64,000 bases of DNA. Source: Siphonobacter curvatus. Its GTDB lineage: Bacteria > Bacteroidota > Bacteroidia > Cytophagales > Spirosomataceae. Below are positions 1 to 9,053 of this stretch, one piece after another. Made by a program: the position numbers and the translations under genes. Position 1 is the stretch's first letter, and each line of letters begins with the position of its first letter. The stretch spans positions 1,798,001-1,862,000 of the forward strand of contig NZ_PTRA01000001.1 in the NCBI RefSeq assembly GCF_002943425.1. The letters are read 5' to 3'. Under the pieces are notes generated by a model. The model saw only the letters and a list, made by a program, of their open reading frames with translations, ran no database searches and was not told the DNA's origin.

Positions 1-42
1 CTTCTTTCTTCTCAGGTTATACGCTTATTAGCATCCCCAATT

Positions 43-1191
43 ATGAAAAGAATATATCTGGATAATGCGGCGACTACTCCTCTAGACCCGCTGGTACTGG
101 AAGAGATGCTTCCCCTGATGCGGGAGCAATTTGGTAATCCTTCGTCCATTCATGGTCATGGCCGCGTGGTACGTTCAGCGATTGAAAAGGCCCGGAAAAA
201 AGTGGCCGAGCTGCTGAACACTTCGCCTTCAGAAATCTTTTTCACCTCGGGAGGAACGGAAGCCGACAATACCATTATCCAGAATACGGTTCTTGCCAAA
301 GGAATCAAACATATCATCACGTCTAAAATTGAGCATCACGCGGTGCTGCATACGGCGGAGGAGCTCCAGAAACGAGGACTTGCTAACGTCTCTTTCGTGG
401 AACTGGACGCCAAAGGTTACGTAGACTACGGGCATCTGGAGGAGTTGCTAAAAACGGACCCCACCAGCCTGATTTCACTCATGCATGGTAACAACGAAGT
501 GGGAAACCTGCTGGATCTGGATCGGGTAGGAGAACTGGCGACGGCGTACGGAGCCCTGTTCCATTCGGATACGGTACAAACGATGGGCCATTACGTACAC
601 GACCTGCAACGTCTGAAGACAAACTTCATCGTGGGGGCGGCCCATAAATTCCACGGCCCCAAGGGCGTTGGATTCATGTACCTGCAAAGCGGCACCCGGA
701 TTCCTCCTTTCATTCACGGGGGAGCCCAGGAGCGTAACATGCGGGGTGGAACGGAAAACGTCTACGGCATTGCCGGACTGGCGAAAGCCCTGGAGCTGGC
801 GTATGCCGAAATGAGCGAACACCAGCAACATGTGCAGGGTTTGAAATCGTACATGATCGAACGGCTGAAAGAGGCCATCCCTGACGTACGTTTCAACGGT
901 GATCCGGAAAACTCGGCACAGAGCCTGTATACGGTGCTGAACGTAAGTTTCCCGCCCACTGCCGATAGCGAAATGCTGTTGTTCAACTTGGATATCGAAG
1001 GTATTTCTGCTTCGGGTGGTTCCGCCTGTAGCAGTGGTTCAGACGTAGGCTCACACGTGCTGACGGCTCTTAAAGCCGACCCTTCACGTCCTTCGGCCCG
1101 CTTTTCGTTCTCGAAATACAATACTCGGGAGGAAATTGATACGGTGGTAGAAAAACTCACGGTCATCGTCGGAGTGGAGCGGGTAAGCTAA
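43..1191 (+). CDS. Cysteine desulfurase, NifS/IscS family
   Basis: PLP-dependent enzyme that takes sulfur from L-cysteine as an enzyme persulfide, for Fe-S cluster assembly or thiolation of tRNA and cofactors; cytosolic. The 382-residue length is normal for the family. Visible landmarks are the cofactor-phosphate loop SGGTEAD (69-75), His99, Asp176, the Schiff-base lysine in AAHKFHGPKG (Lys202), RGGTEN (234-239) and the mobile catalytic-cysteine loop GSACSSGS with Cys329. The ATG start gives the typical MxxIYLDNAATTP opening. No Fe-S scaffold gene is visible beside it, although only 42 bases upstream are available, so the sulfur acceptor cannot be told. A strong terminator follows, and the next gene is convergent. 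Confidence 0.93.
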   Translation: MKRIYLDNAATTPLDPLVLEEMLPLMREQFGNPSSIHGHGRVVRSAIEKARKKVAELLNTSPSEIFFTSGGTEADNTIIQNTVLAKGIKHIITSKIEHHAVLHTAEELQKRGLANVSFVELDAKGYVDYGHLEELLKTDPTSLISLMHGNNEVGNLLDLDRVGELATAYGALFHSDTVQTMGHYVHDLQRLKTNFIVGAAHKFHGPKGVGFMYLQSGTRIPPFIHGGAQERNMRGGTENVYGIAGLAKALELAYAEMSEHQQHVQGLKSYMIERLKEAIPDVRFNGDPENSAQSLYTVLNVSFPPTADSEMLLFNLDIEGISASGGSACSSGSDVGSHVLTALKADPSRPSARFSFSKYNTREEIDTVVEKLTVIVGVERVS

Positions 1192-1208
1192 TCTAACTCA
1201 GGTTGTCA

Positions 1209-2537
1209 CTATACTTCATTGCCAGTCTTCGGACTGGCAATTTTTGTTTGCCATCGAGTCCAGGGATAAGGCAACCACACCAGTAAGGCCGCCACGAGAA
1301 TGACGACTCCACAGACAGCCCCCAAAACCGGAGCGGATACACTCATCTGGGCCTGACCCGAGACATAAGCCCCGGTGATGTCGGTTAGGTTAACCATCGC
1401 CATATACGCGGTAAACTGCGACCCTTCCACGGACTTCCGGCAAAGTGCCATGAGTACGGGCATACTGGCTACGCTGAAACTCGGGTCCATCATGGAAAGG
1501 GCCACCAAGCCCGTTCGCCCTACAGGCAGTTCGTGCCAGTAGATATGCAGTAAATTGAACGTAACTAAAAATAGCCCAGCTCCAAGCATGACCCGGCCCA
1601 TCAGTCGCTGGGCTCCCATGCGATCGGCAATAATCCCACCCAAGAGTACAACAGCAATCACGACCAGCGTACCCAAAGTGCCCTGTAGAACAGATACGTC
1701 CGTGTCCGACCAGCCCAGTCGCTGAATCAGGTGTACGGAATAAGCCCGGCTGAATACCGCCTGACAGCCATAATACAGAAGGATAGGAATAAACAGCCGC
1801 AGGCTCCGTTTTTCGGTTAAACCCTGAAAGAGTTCGCGGAATAATCCTCTGGCTGAAGGAAGACTAGCCTGTACGAAAGGGATTTGTTTCATGGACAACA
1901 ACGCCTGCTCGGGTCGTTCTTTGATAAAAAAGGTCAGTACGGTTAGCGATAAAAGTACCAGCGACTGCGTCCATACGGCCGCATGAAATCCATAGGCGTG
2001 CAGTACTACTGCCAATCCGGCAGAGCCGAGCGAAATGCCGCCGAGGAAACCGCCCCGCATGACGGCAGTAAGGCGACCGCGTTCGTTTTCCGGAATGACA
2101 GAAATAGCCAATGCATCTACGCTGGCGTCCTGCACCGAAGCAAAAACACTATGTACGAAAAAGGCCAGTTGCAGCGAGGATAGCTCCCGAATTGGATCGT
2201 CGACAACCAATAAACCCAGTGAGGCTAGTAGAGCGAGAGTCTGAGCGAGCAATACCCAGGGCCGCCGCCGGCCCATAGTGGATTGCTGATACTTGTCAAT
2301 GAGAGGTCCCCAGATGAATTGAAAAGACCAGGGCAGGCCAACCGTTGCGGCAAAAACTCCCACTGCAGCCGGTGAGATCTGATGAGCAGTGAGATAATTA
2401 GCCAGGGTGTATAAACCGAAACCCGCCGGAATGCCCTGCATGACGTATAAGTAGAAAAAGGCAAAATAGCGTAACCAGCGACGTTCACTCAGAGCTAACG
2501 GATACGCGGATGATTCCAGCGGCATGTAAAAGAGCAT
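1209..2537 (-). CDS. MFS transporter, AmpG-like permease
   Basis: A 442-residue membrane protein with about twelve hydrophobic segments, of the major facilitator superfamily. It looks AmpG-like: the opening helix reads YVMQGIPAGFG, the loop after helix 2 has WGPLIDKY followed by GRRRPW, and helix 4 carries SVQDASVDALA, all typical of the AmpG/AT-1 type. AmpG imports anhydro-muropeptides across the inner membrane, which would suit the murein peptide recycling cluster at 17-20.5 kb, but substrate is inference. ATGs occur at codons 1 and 5. The gene is monocistronic and convergent with the desulfurase, and its 3' end contains that gene's terminator. Confidence 0.75.
   Translation of the reverse strand: MLFYMPLESSAYPLALSERRWLRYFAFFYLYVMQGIPAGFGLYTLANYLTAHQISPAAVGVFAATVGLPWSFQFIWGPLIDKYQQSTMGRRRPWVLLAQTLALLASLGLLVVDDPIRELSSLQLAFFVHSVFASVQDASVDALAISVIPENERGRLTAVMRGGFLGGISLGSAGLAVVLHAYGFHAAVWTQSLVLLSLTVLTFFIKERPEQALLSMKQIPFVQASLPSARGLFRELFQGLTEKRSLRLFIPILLYYGCQAVFSRAYSVHLIQRLGWSDTDVSVLQGTLGTLVVIAVVLLGGIIADRMGAQRLMGRVMLGAGLFLVTFNLLHIYWHELPVGRTGLVALSMMDPSFSVASMPVLMALCRKSVEGSQFTAYMAMVNLTDITGAYVSGQAQMSVSAPVLGAVCGVVILVAALLVWLPYPWTRWQTKIASPKTGNEV
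1218..1246 (+). terminator. Intrinsic terminator of the cysteine desulfurase gene
   Basis: Ten-base arms (1218-1227 and 1232-1241) close on a TTCG tetraloop and run into a T tract. The hairpin lies inside the last codons of the convergent permease gene, whose stop codon is at 1209-1211. Confidence 0.8.
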
Positions 2538-2999
2538 TATTACCCTTTCATAACTTTCTGAAAATGAATTTGTTTAAGGGGATTTTTCGGGCAATGGGAA
2601 GTGCGTTTTTCGTATGTTAGGTAACTGCACGGTGAGTTACCCCGCATTTCATACGGGGCTATTGACATTGAGTCCCTCTGGAATTGGGGTATTCGATGGA
2701 AGTAAGGAGCTACTGGTGCAAGTTTCCAAACGTGTACCTACCATCTGGCAGTTTCTTACTGCCTTGTTACGCAAGATAAAAGCAGGTAAGAACCTGCCTG
2801 GATATTGTACCGGTTAGGAAACCTGCACTAGTGAGCAGCCATCCGTATGCCGTTGGAAAGAATTGCCTTATTTTATTAAAGTATAAGGTGATAAATAGAT
2901 TCATAAAATTTGGTGAATCACGGGATTTCTTTTCCCAAATGTTTCCAGAATTGACTTCTTGTTTTGCAGGCATCGATCGCATCGTTAAACGGTCGGTAT
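2538..2999. other. 462-bp intergenic region between divergent genes
   Basis: No credible gene. It holds the divergent starts of the permease and the TolC-like gene and several small inverted repeats: 2620-2626/2635-2641, 2640-2644/2654-2658 and 2782-2787/2792-2797. Short frames here have no recognisable protein features. No regulator gene accompanies the efflux operon, so control may act through this region. Confidence 0.5.
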
Positions 3000-4418
3000 A
3001 TGCGTATGAACTCTCTTCCCTTGAATTTTTTGTGTAGGAAAAGCCCGCGAAGGTTCTTGCTCGGGGCCTGTCTGCTGGGAGCCCTGCCCAGTATGGGTCA
3101 GGTGCAAACCTTACGGGAGGTACTCGACCGAAGCGTTACGCAGTATCCACTACTGAAAGCCAAACAATCGGAAATTCAGAGTGCCCAGCAGCGGGAGTCG
3201 GCGGCCCTGACCGAGCGACTACCCATCGTAACGCTTCAGCACCAGTATAACTACGCCACTAACAACAGCATCACGGGGTCGGTCTTCAATAACGAAGGAA
3301 CCGCCGTGGCCATTTCTGGTGGGGTACGTCCCGAAAACAATTATGAAGGCGTATTTGGCAGTTTCACCACGGCCGTTGCGGAGTGGCGGGTCATTAATTT
3401 CGGTCGCGTAAAAGCGAACATCAAAGCCGCGAACGCCGAGGTTCATCGTTCTGAAGAAGACTACGCGAACGAACGCTTTCAGCATCAGGTACGGGTGACC
3501 GATGCCTATCTGACGCTTTTGATTCAACAGAAACTGGTAACCATCCAACAACAGAACCTGGATCGGGCCATGACCTTCAAACGGATCGTCGACTCCGGCG
3601 TTCGCTCCGGTATGCGTCCCGGTGTGGATAGCTCGCTGGCGACGGCAGAGGCGTCACGGGCCCGCATTCTGTTACTGGAAAGTCAGCAACAGGAACAGGT
3701 ACAGCGACTCCGGCTTTCGGAACTGACGGGATTGGTACAGGATAACTTGCAGGTAGATAGCCTGTCTTTTTATACCCAGCTACCCCTGTCGCCCGCCGCG
3801 AGTGACAGTTTGTTCCGTAACCATCCGGCTTTACGATTTTCCCGCAGCCAGATCGACTGGGCTGCCGCCCGCAGCACGGCCACCAGCCGCTCGCTGTGGC
3901 CCACGATCTCGCTGGTGGGGGCAGGCTGGGCGAGGGGTTCAGGGGTACAAAACGATGGAGATGTCTACCGAACGGACCTGTCCAACGGCATCCGGTATCA
4001 GGTAGGTAATTACCTCTTTGGGGTGGCGGCCCGCTGGAACCTGACGAATGCCTTACGCCTCAAACGCGAATACCGGGGAGAGGTCGCCCAGACCGAACGC
4101 TTCCAACACCTGTATCAGGAACAGGATAATCGCCTGCAACGGATTCAGCGGGAATCTGAGACCCAGTTTCGCGTCGCCCTTGAACAGGCCCGACAGGCTC
4201 CCGTGCAGTTACGGGCCGCTCGACAGGCGTACAATCAGGCTCAGGCTCGCTACAAAAACGGCCTCGCCGATTTGCCCACGGTACTACAAACCTTCCTAAC
4301 CCTCAACCGGGCCGAGGTAGATACCTACGTTTCCACCAGTAATGCCTGGAGATCCCTCTTACGCATCGCCGCCGCCGAAGGTGATCTGGCGGTGTTTCTG
4401 AATCAAGTGCCTAAATGA
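3000..4418 (+). CDS. TolC family outer membrane efflux protein
   Basis: Outer-membrane channel of a tripartite pump, about 472 residues. After a signal peptide (arginine-rich start, hydrophobic stretch around LLGACLLGALPS, cleavage near MGQ) come two repeats of long Gln/Arg-rich helices with the TolC pattern, such as SEIQSAQQRESAALTERLP near the start and ARQAYNQAQARYKNGLADLP near the end. The longest open frame begins with TTG at 2964, but ATG at 3000 or 3006 gives a proper signal sequence. It is the first gene of an operon with the RND permease and adaptor, an order opposite to the usual adaptor-permease-channel. About 90 bases with telomere-like repeats separate it from the permease gene. 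Confidence 0.9.
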   Translation: MRMNSLPLNFLCRKSPRRFLLGACLLGALPSMGQVQTLREVLDRSVTQYPLLKAKQSEIQSAQQRESAALTERLPIVTLQHQYNYATNNSITGSVFNNEGTAVAISGGVRPENNYEGVFGSFTTAVAEWRVINFGRVKANIKAANAEVHRSEEDYANERFQHQVRVTDAYLTLLIQQKLVTIQQQNLDRAMTFKRIVDSGVRSGMRPGVDSSLATAEASRARILLLESQQQEQVQRLRLSELTGLVQDNLQVDSLSFYTQLPLSPAASDSLFRNHPALRFSRSQIDWAAARSTATSRSLWPTISLVGAGWARGSGVQNDGDVYRTDLSNGIRYQVGNYLFGVAARWNLTNALRLKREYRGEVAQTERFQHLYQEQDNRLQRIQRESETQFRVALEQARQAPVQLRAARQAYNQAQARYKNGLADLPTVLQTFLTLNRAEVDTYVSTSNAWRSLLRIAAAEGDLAVFLNQVPK

Positions 4419-4511
4419 GTTTTGGGTTTGGTGTTAAGGGTTTTGAGTTGAGATAACGCTAAACCCCAAACATAAAAACACTAAACCCCAAACGCTAAAC
4501 TCACAACGCTC
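4419..4511. repeat. Telomere-like repeats between efflux genes
   Basis: The spacer contains two direct copies of CTAAACCCCAAAC (4459-4471 and 4481-4493), a further CGCTAAAC, and upstream G/T-rich copies that are imperfect complements (from 4420). The RNA could fold back on itself within the operon. Function is unknown. Confidence 0.6.
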
Positions 4512-7500
4512 ATGCATCAACTCATTCGATCCGCTTTGCGGAAGCCCATTTCGGTGGTGGTGGCCGTGGTAGGGTTACTGTTCTTTTCGGTACTGTCCCT
4601 GCGAACGATTCCCGTCGATATCTTTCCGAATCTTGATCTGCCCACCATTTATGTCGTGCAACCCTACGGCGGTATGGCTCCTGACCAGATGGATGGCTTC
4701 ATTGCCACCCGGTATCAGGACCACTTCCTGTACGTATCCGGTATTAAGGATGTTGACGTGAAAACCATTCAGGGTTTGTCCCTGATCAAATTGCAGTTTT
4801 ATCCGGGTACGGACATGGCTCAGGCGGCGGCGGAGGTCGCCAACAACGTCTCTCGGGCGAAGGCCTACATGCCCGAAGGGACGGTGCCGCCGCAGGTCGT
4901 TCGCTTCGATGCCAGCTCCGTACCCGTCGGGCAGCTCGTGTTTGAAAGTGCTACCCGCTCCCTCAACGAAATTCAGGATTATGCCTCCTCGCGGGTACGA
5001 CCCATGTTCTCACGAATTGAGGGCGTATCGAGTCCTCCGCCCTTTGGCGGGAACCAGCGGACCATCGTCGTACGCGTCGATCCCAAACGCATCCAGAGTT
5101 ATCAGCTGACGCCGGAAGAGGTCATTAAAGCCATCGTCAGCAATAACCAGCCCTCGCCCGCCGGGAATATTCGGGTGGGAGATAAGGCGGTAATGACGCC
5201 CGTCAACTCATTAGTACAGAAACCCGAAGATTTTCTGAACATCCCGATTCGCACGGGTTCGGGTCCAACCGTTTTTGTGCGGGACATCGGTACGGTGGAA
5301 GACGGTGCCGACGTGACGGTCAGTTATGCCCTCGTGAACGGTCGCCGGGCGGTGTACATCCCCGTCGTAAAAAAATCAGATGCTTCGACACTACAGGTAG
5401 TAACGAACCTGAAAAATGCGTTGCCCGAAATCCAGAAATCCGTACCCGAAGACGTCAAGATTTCCTACGAATTTGACCAGTCCGTTTACGTAACCAATGC
5501 CCTGAAAAGTCTGGTGACGGAAGGGGTACTCGGAGCCTTGCTGACGGGTTTGATGGTACTGCTCTTCCTGCGGGACTGGCGAAGTGTGATTATCGTAGTG
5601 CTGACCATTCCGATTTCGGTACTGATTGCGGTGATGATGCTCCATCTGTTCGGGCAGTCCATCAATACGATGACCCTTTCGGGACTGGCTCTGGCCGTAG
5701 GGATTCTGGTCGATCAGGCGACGGTATCCATTGAAAATATTCACCAGCACCTGGAAATGGGAAAACCCAAGGCCCAGGCTATCTGGGAGGCTTGTAAGGA
5801 AATTGTATTTCCCGAGTTTCTGATTCTGTTGGCCATTCTGGCGGTATTCGCTCCGGCCTTTGTGATGACGGGAGTACCGAAGTCCATGTTTTTGCCGCTT
5901 TCGCTTTCGGTGGGTTTTGCAATGATCGCGTCGTTTTTGCTCTCGCAGACCCTTGTACCGGTGCTTTCTAACTGGTTGCTCAAATCCCATCCTTCGCACG
6001 AAGCCCCCACGCTGGCTCTGGACGAACGGGAACGATTGGGCATCCTGGAGGAAGATACGCACGAACCCAAAACGGGTTTCGAACGCTTCAAACACCGGTA
6101 TACGCAGTTTTTACAAAAGCTCATTGCTCGCCGCAAGCTGGTCGTAACCGCCTATTTACTGGGTAGTATCGGGCTGATTGTGTTGTGCTTTCAATGGCTT
6201 GGGACGGACATTCTGCCGCACGCCAATAGTCACCAGTTTCAAATGCGGATTCGCGTACCGGACGGCACGCGGGTCGAACGGACGGAAACCGCAACGCTGA
6301 AAATCCTGGATATTATTAAGGAGGCCGTGGGCCCCGAAAACGTGGAAATTTCCTCGGCCTACGTTGGTACGGTGCCTTCGAGTTATGGTACTTCCAACAT
6401 TTTCGTCTTCAATAGCGGTCCGCACGAAGCCGTGATGCAGGTATCCTTGAAGGAGGAGTACCACGTAAAAATGGACAACCTCAAGGAAGAACTCCGCCGC
6501 CGGATTGGCCAGGCCCTGCCGAGTACCCGCATTTCCTTCGAACCCATTGAGCTGACCGACAAGATGATGAGCCAGGGATCGGCGACGCCCATTGAAGTAA
6601 GCGTGGCGGCGAAAGATCTGAAGGAAGCCGGACGATTTGCCCAGCGGATCAAGGCCAATATGGAAAAGATCGATTTCCTACGGGATGTGCAAATTGCCCA
6701 GCCGCTGGACTATCCCGTCCTGCGGGTGACGATGGATCGGGAGCGAGCCGGACAACTGGGCGTAACCTCCACGCAGGTGGCCCGATCAATGGTGGCGGCT
6801 ACATCTTCCAGCCGGTTTACGGATAAAAACCTCTGGCTAGATGATGCGAAAGGATTGGCCTACCAGGTACAGGTACAGATTCCCGAGTACCTGATGACTT
6901 CCTCAAACGAGATTGGAAACATTCCGCTCAAGTCCGGGGAAATGCACCCCGTACTATCAGACGTAGCCCGCTTTACGGAAGAAACCGCTCCGGGCGAGTA
7001 CGACCGGGCCGGACCGAACCGGCTGGTGACCATCAATGCCAACTTGCAGAAAATCGATTTGGGAACGGCCCAGAAAGCCGTACAACAGGCCATCAAAGAC
7101 GCGGGTGACCCACCCCGGGGGGTGATTGTTGAGCTGAAAGGACAGACCCAACTGCTGACGGATACGCTCAGTGGTTTGCAAACGGGTTTGATCGTAGCTA
7201 TCGTCATTATTTTCCTGCTGCTGAGTGCGAATTACCAGTCGCTGAAATTATCACTGGTGATACTGTCGGCCGTACCCGCCGTAGTTGCCGGAGCCTTGCT
7301 GATGCTGCTGGCCTGCGGGGCTACGCTGAATCTGCAATCGTACATGGGCCTCATTATGTCGGTAGGGGTATCGGTAGCGAATGCCATTCTGATGGTTACC
7401 AATGCCGAAAACTTGCGGCTTTCCATTCGAAACGCCAACCGGGCCGTAGTACTAGCGGCGGGTAGCCGGATTCGTCCCATTCTGATGACCAGTATTGCAA

Positions 7501-7730
7501 TGGTGGCGGGGATGTTACCCATGGCCTCGGGTCTGGGTGAAGGGGGTGATCAGATTTCACCGCTGGGACAGGCCGTTATCGGAGGTCTGGTGGCTTCAAC
7601 CCTGGCCGCCCTGCTGATTCTGCCCTGTGTGTTCACGCAGGTACAGGCGAAAGCCTCCTTCCAGTCGGTATCCCTGGATCCCGAAGATCCCGAAAGCAAA
7701 TCTTTTCAACTTCAAGAAGAAACGGTATGA
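4512..7730 (+). CDS. Efflux RND transporter permease (HAE1/AcrB-like)
   Basis: Inner-membrane permease of 1072 residues, the full length for the AcrB/MexB type: first helix at 13-30, periplasmic domain, helices 2-6 at about 335-490, a second half repeating this, and helices 8-12 at about 890-1035. It would expel substrates through the TolC-like channel with the adaptor encoded next. The proton-relay motif of helix 4 reads GILVDQATVSIEN, so Asp401 matches AcrB Asp407 but Gln402 stands where AcrB has Asp408. In helix 10, Ala956 in SVANAIL stands where AcrB has Lys940; the helix-11 arginine (Arg988, RIRPILMTS) is kept. Substrate cannot be predicted. The stop overlaps the next start (ATGA). Confidence 0.95.
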   Translation: MHQLIRSALRKPISVVVAVVGLLFFSVLSLRTIPVDIFPNLDLPTIYVVQPYGGMAPDQMDGFIATRYQDHFLYVSGIKDVDVKTIQGLSLIKLQFYPGTDMAQAAAEVANNVSRAKAYMPEGTVPPQVVRFDASSVPVGQLVFESATRSLNEIQDYASSRVRPMFSRIEGVSSPPPFGGNQRTIVVRVDPKRIQSYQLTPEEVIKAIVSNNQPSPAGNIRVGDKAVMTPVNSLVQKPEDFLNIPIRTGSGPTVFVRDIGTVEDGADVTVSYALVNGRRAVYIPVVKKSDASTLQVVTNLKNALPEIQKSVPEDVKISYEFDQSVYVTNALKSLVTEGVLGALLTGLMVLLFLRDWRSVIIVVLTIPISVLIAVMMLHLFGQSINTMTLSGLALAVGILVDQATVSIENIHQHLEMGKPKAQAIWEACKEIVFPEFLILLAILAVFAPAFVMTGVPKSMFLPLSLSVGFAMIASFLLSQTLVPVLSNWLLKSHPSHEAPTLALDERERLGILEEDTHEPKTGFERFKHRYTQFLQKLIARRKLVVTAYLLGSIGLIVLCFQWLGTDILPHANSHQFQMRIRVPDGTRVERTETATLKILDIIKEAVGPENVEISSAYVGTVPSSYGTSNIFVFNSGPHEAVMQVSLKEEYHVKMDNLKEELRRRIGQALPSTRISFEPIELTDKMMSQGSATPIEVSVAAKDLKEAGRFAQRIKANMEKIDFLRDVQIAQPLDYPVLRVTMDRERAGQLGVTSTQVARSMVAATSSSRFTDKNLWLDDAKGLAYQVQVQIPEYLMTSSNEIGNIPLKSGEMHPVLSDVARFTEETAPGEYDRAGPNRLVTINANLQKIDLGTAQKAVQQAIKDAGDPPRGVIVELKGQTQLLTDTLSGLQTGLIVAIVIIFLLLSANYQSLKLSLVILSAVPAVVAGALLMLLACGATLNLQSYMGLIMSVGVSVANAILMVTNAENLRLSIRNANRAVVLAAGSRIRPILMTSIAMVAGMLPMASGLGEGGDQISPLGQAVIGGLVASTLAALLILPCVFTQVQAKASFQSVSLDPEDPESKSFQLQEETV

Positions 7731-8860
7731 AACCCTCATTTAATTGGCTCCTGATTCCGGCTCTGGCTAGTCTGTACGCTTGCAGTTCCGCCGGAAGTGA
7801 AACAAAAAAAGCGGAGGCAAAACCCGCCGCTCCGGCCCGGCTCGAATCCACGCAGGTACGAGAAATGCAACCCAGTAAAGAAGTAACCCTACCCGGCGAA
7901 TTACTGCCCTGGAACCGGGTAAATCTATACGCCAAAGTAAAAGGCTTCGTCCGTCAGGTCAGCGTAGACCGTGGTACCTGGGTTCGCAAAGGGCAGGTAC
8001 TCGTGCAACTCGAAGCCCCGGAAGTACTGGCGGAGGTCAATCAGGCCCAGGCTCAAGTACAGGCTCAGCAGGCCAATCTTATCCAGCAACAATCCAAATA
8101 CCGGGCCAGTAAGCTCACCTATCGCCGATTGCTGGAAACCAACCGGATGGAAGGAGCAGTTTCTTTGCAGGAAATCGATCAGGCTCAATCCCGAATGGAG
8201 GCCGACAGTGCGTTGGTACTATCCGCTCAGGAAAGCGTGCAGGCATCAAAAGCCAATCTGCGGAGTAAGCAGGATTTAAAACAGTACCTGACGCTGACAG
8301 CTCCCTTCGACGGGGTGATTATCGAACGGAATATCAGTCCTGGAGCCCTGGTCGGAGCGGGAGAAGCCGGAAAGCCTCTCTTGGTACTGGAAGACAGCCG
8401 CACGCTCAGGCTCACGGTAGCCATTCCCGAAGCCTATGCCAATCAGCTGGGTAAAAAGAGTACGGTCGATTTTACGGTGAACGCCATTCCCGAACGCGTA
8501 TTTAAAGGAAGTCTGGCCCGTAGTGCCGAAAGTCTGCAGGCCGCCCAGCGTTCGATGATGGCTGAATTTGATATTCCAAATACGAAAGGCGAACTGAAAG
8601 CAGGCATGTACGCTCAGGTACGACTGCCCGTCGAACGCTCGCAGCCTACGCTATTTGTACCTCGAACGGCGGTTGTGACTTCTTCGGAAAAAGTATTCGT
8701 GATTCGAATGAATGGCGACAAAGCCCAATGGGTAACCGTTGATACCGGAAACACACTCGATAGTTTAGTGGAAGTATTCGGAAACGTAAAAGCCGGAGAC
8801 GTACTGGTACGAAAAGCTTCCGAAGAAATTCGGGACGGGCAGACGGTGCGGGTGAATTAG
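7727..8860 (+). CDS. RND efflux periplasmic adaptor (membrane fusion protein)
   Basis: Lipoprotein adaptor of 377 residues linking the RND permease to the outer-membrane channel. A lipoprotein signal ends in SLYAC (Cys19). Then come a first lipoyl half (about 60-95, VSVDRGTWVRKGQVLVQLEA), a helical hairpin rich in Gln and Ala (about 100-180), the second lipoyl half (about 185-215, LTAPFDGVIIERNISPG), a beta-barrel domain and a membrane-proximal domain near the end. Its ATG overlaps the permease stop by four bases, so the two are translationally coupled. It is the last gene of the operon and is followed by a strong bidirectional terminator. Confidence 0.93.
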   Translation: MKPSFNWLLIPALASLYACSSAGSETKKAEAKPAAPARLESTQVREMQPSKEVTLPGELLPWNRVNLYAKVKGFVRQVSVDRGTWVRKGQVLVQLEAPEVLAEVNQAQAQVQAQQANLIQQQSKYRASKLTYRRLLETNRMEGAVSLQEIDQAQSRMEADSALVLSAQESVQASKANLRSKQDLKQYLTLTAPFDGVIIERNISPGALVGAGEAGKPLLVLEDSRTLRLTVAIPEAYANQLGKKSTVDFTVNAIPERVFKGSLARSAESLQAAQRSMMAEFDIPNTKGELKAGMYAQVRLPVERSQPTLFVPRTAVVTSSEKVFVIRMNGDKAQWVTVDTGNTLDSLVEVFGNVKAGDVLVRKASEEIRDGQTVRVN

Positions 8861-8943
8861 TAGGGGACAGTTGTTTGTTAATAGTGGTTCGTTTCCCACT
8901 GAAAACGGTTTTGGATTAGTGACCGTTAACCGAAGGATATAAA

Positions 8944-8984
8944 CGAAAACACCCCCGAAGCGATCAGCTTCGGGGGTGTTTTCG
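8944..8984. terminator. Bidirectional terminator between convergent genes
   Basis: Perfect 18-bp arms (8944-8961 and 8967-8984) around the loop GATCA. The arms are C5/G5-rich in the middle with A/T runs at both ends, so it can stop both the efflux operon and the minus-strand lipoprotein gene ending at 9054. Confidence 0.85.
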
Positions 8985-9053
8985 TATTCAAATCTGAACT
9001 AACTCAAACGTTAAACAACTTAAACTTAATTACACATGGAACCGCTCAAACCA

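Noticed and set aside
2614-3037. Short reading frames (67-71 residues) between the permease and TolC-like genes
   Set aside because: No signal peptide, domain or plausible start site; frames overlap each other on both strands; sequence looks like regulatory spacer.
5391-6095. 234-residue frame opposite the RND permease gene
   Set aside because: Antisense shadow of a strongly conserved gene; composition (His, Gln, Arg-rich) is typical of reversed codons.
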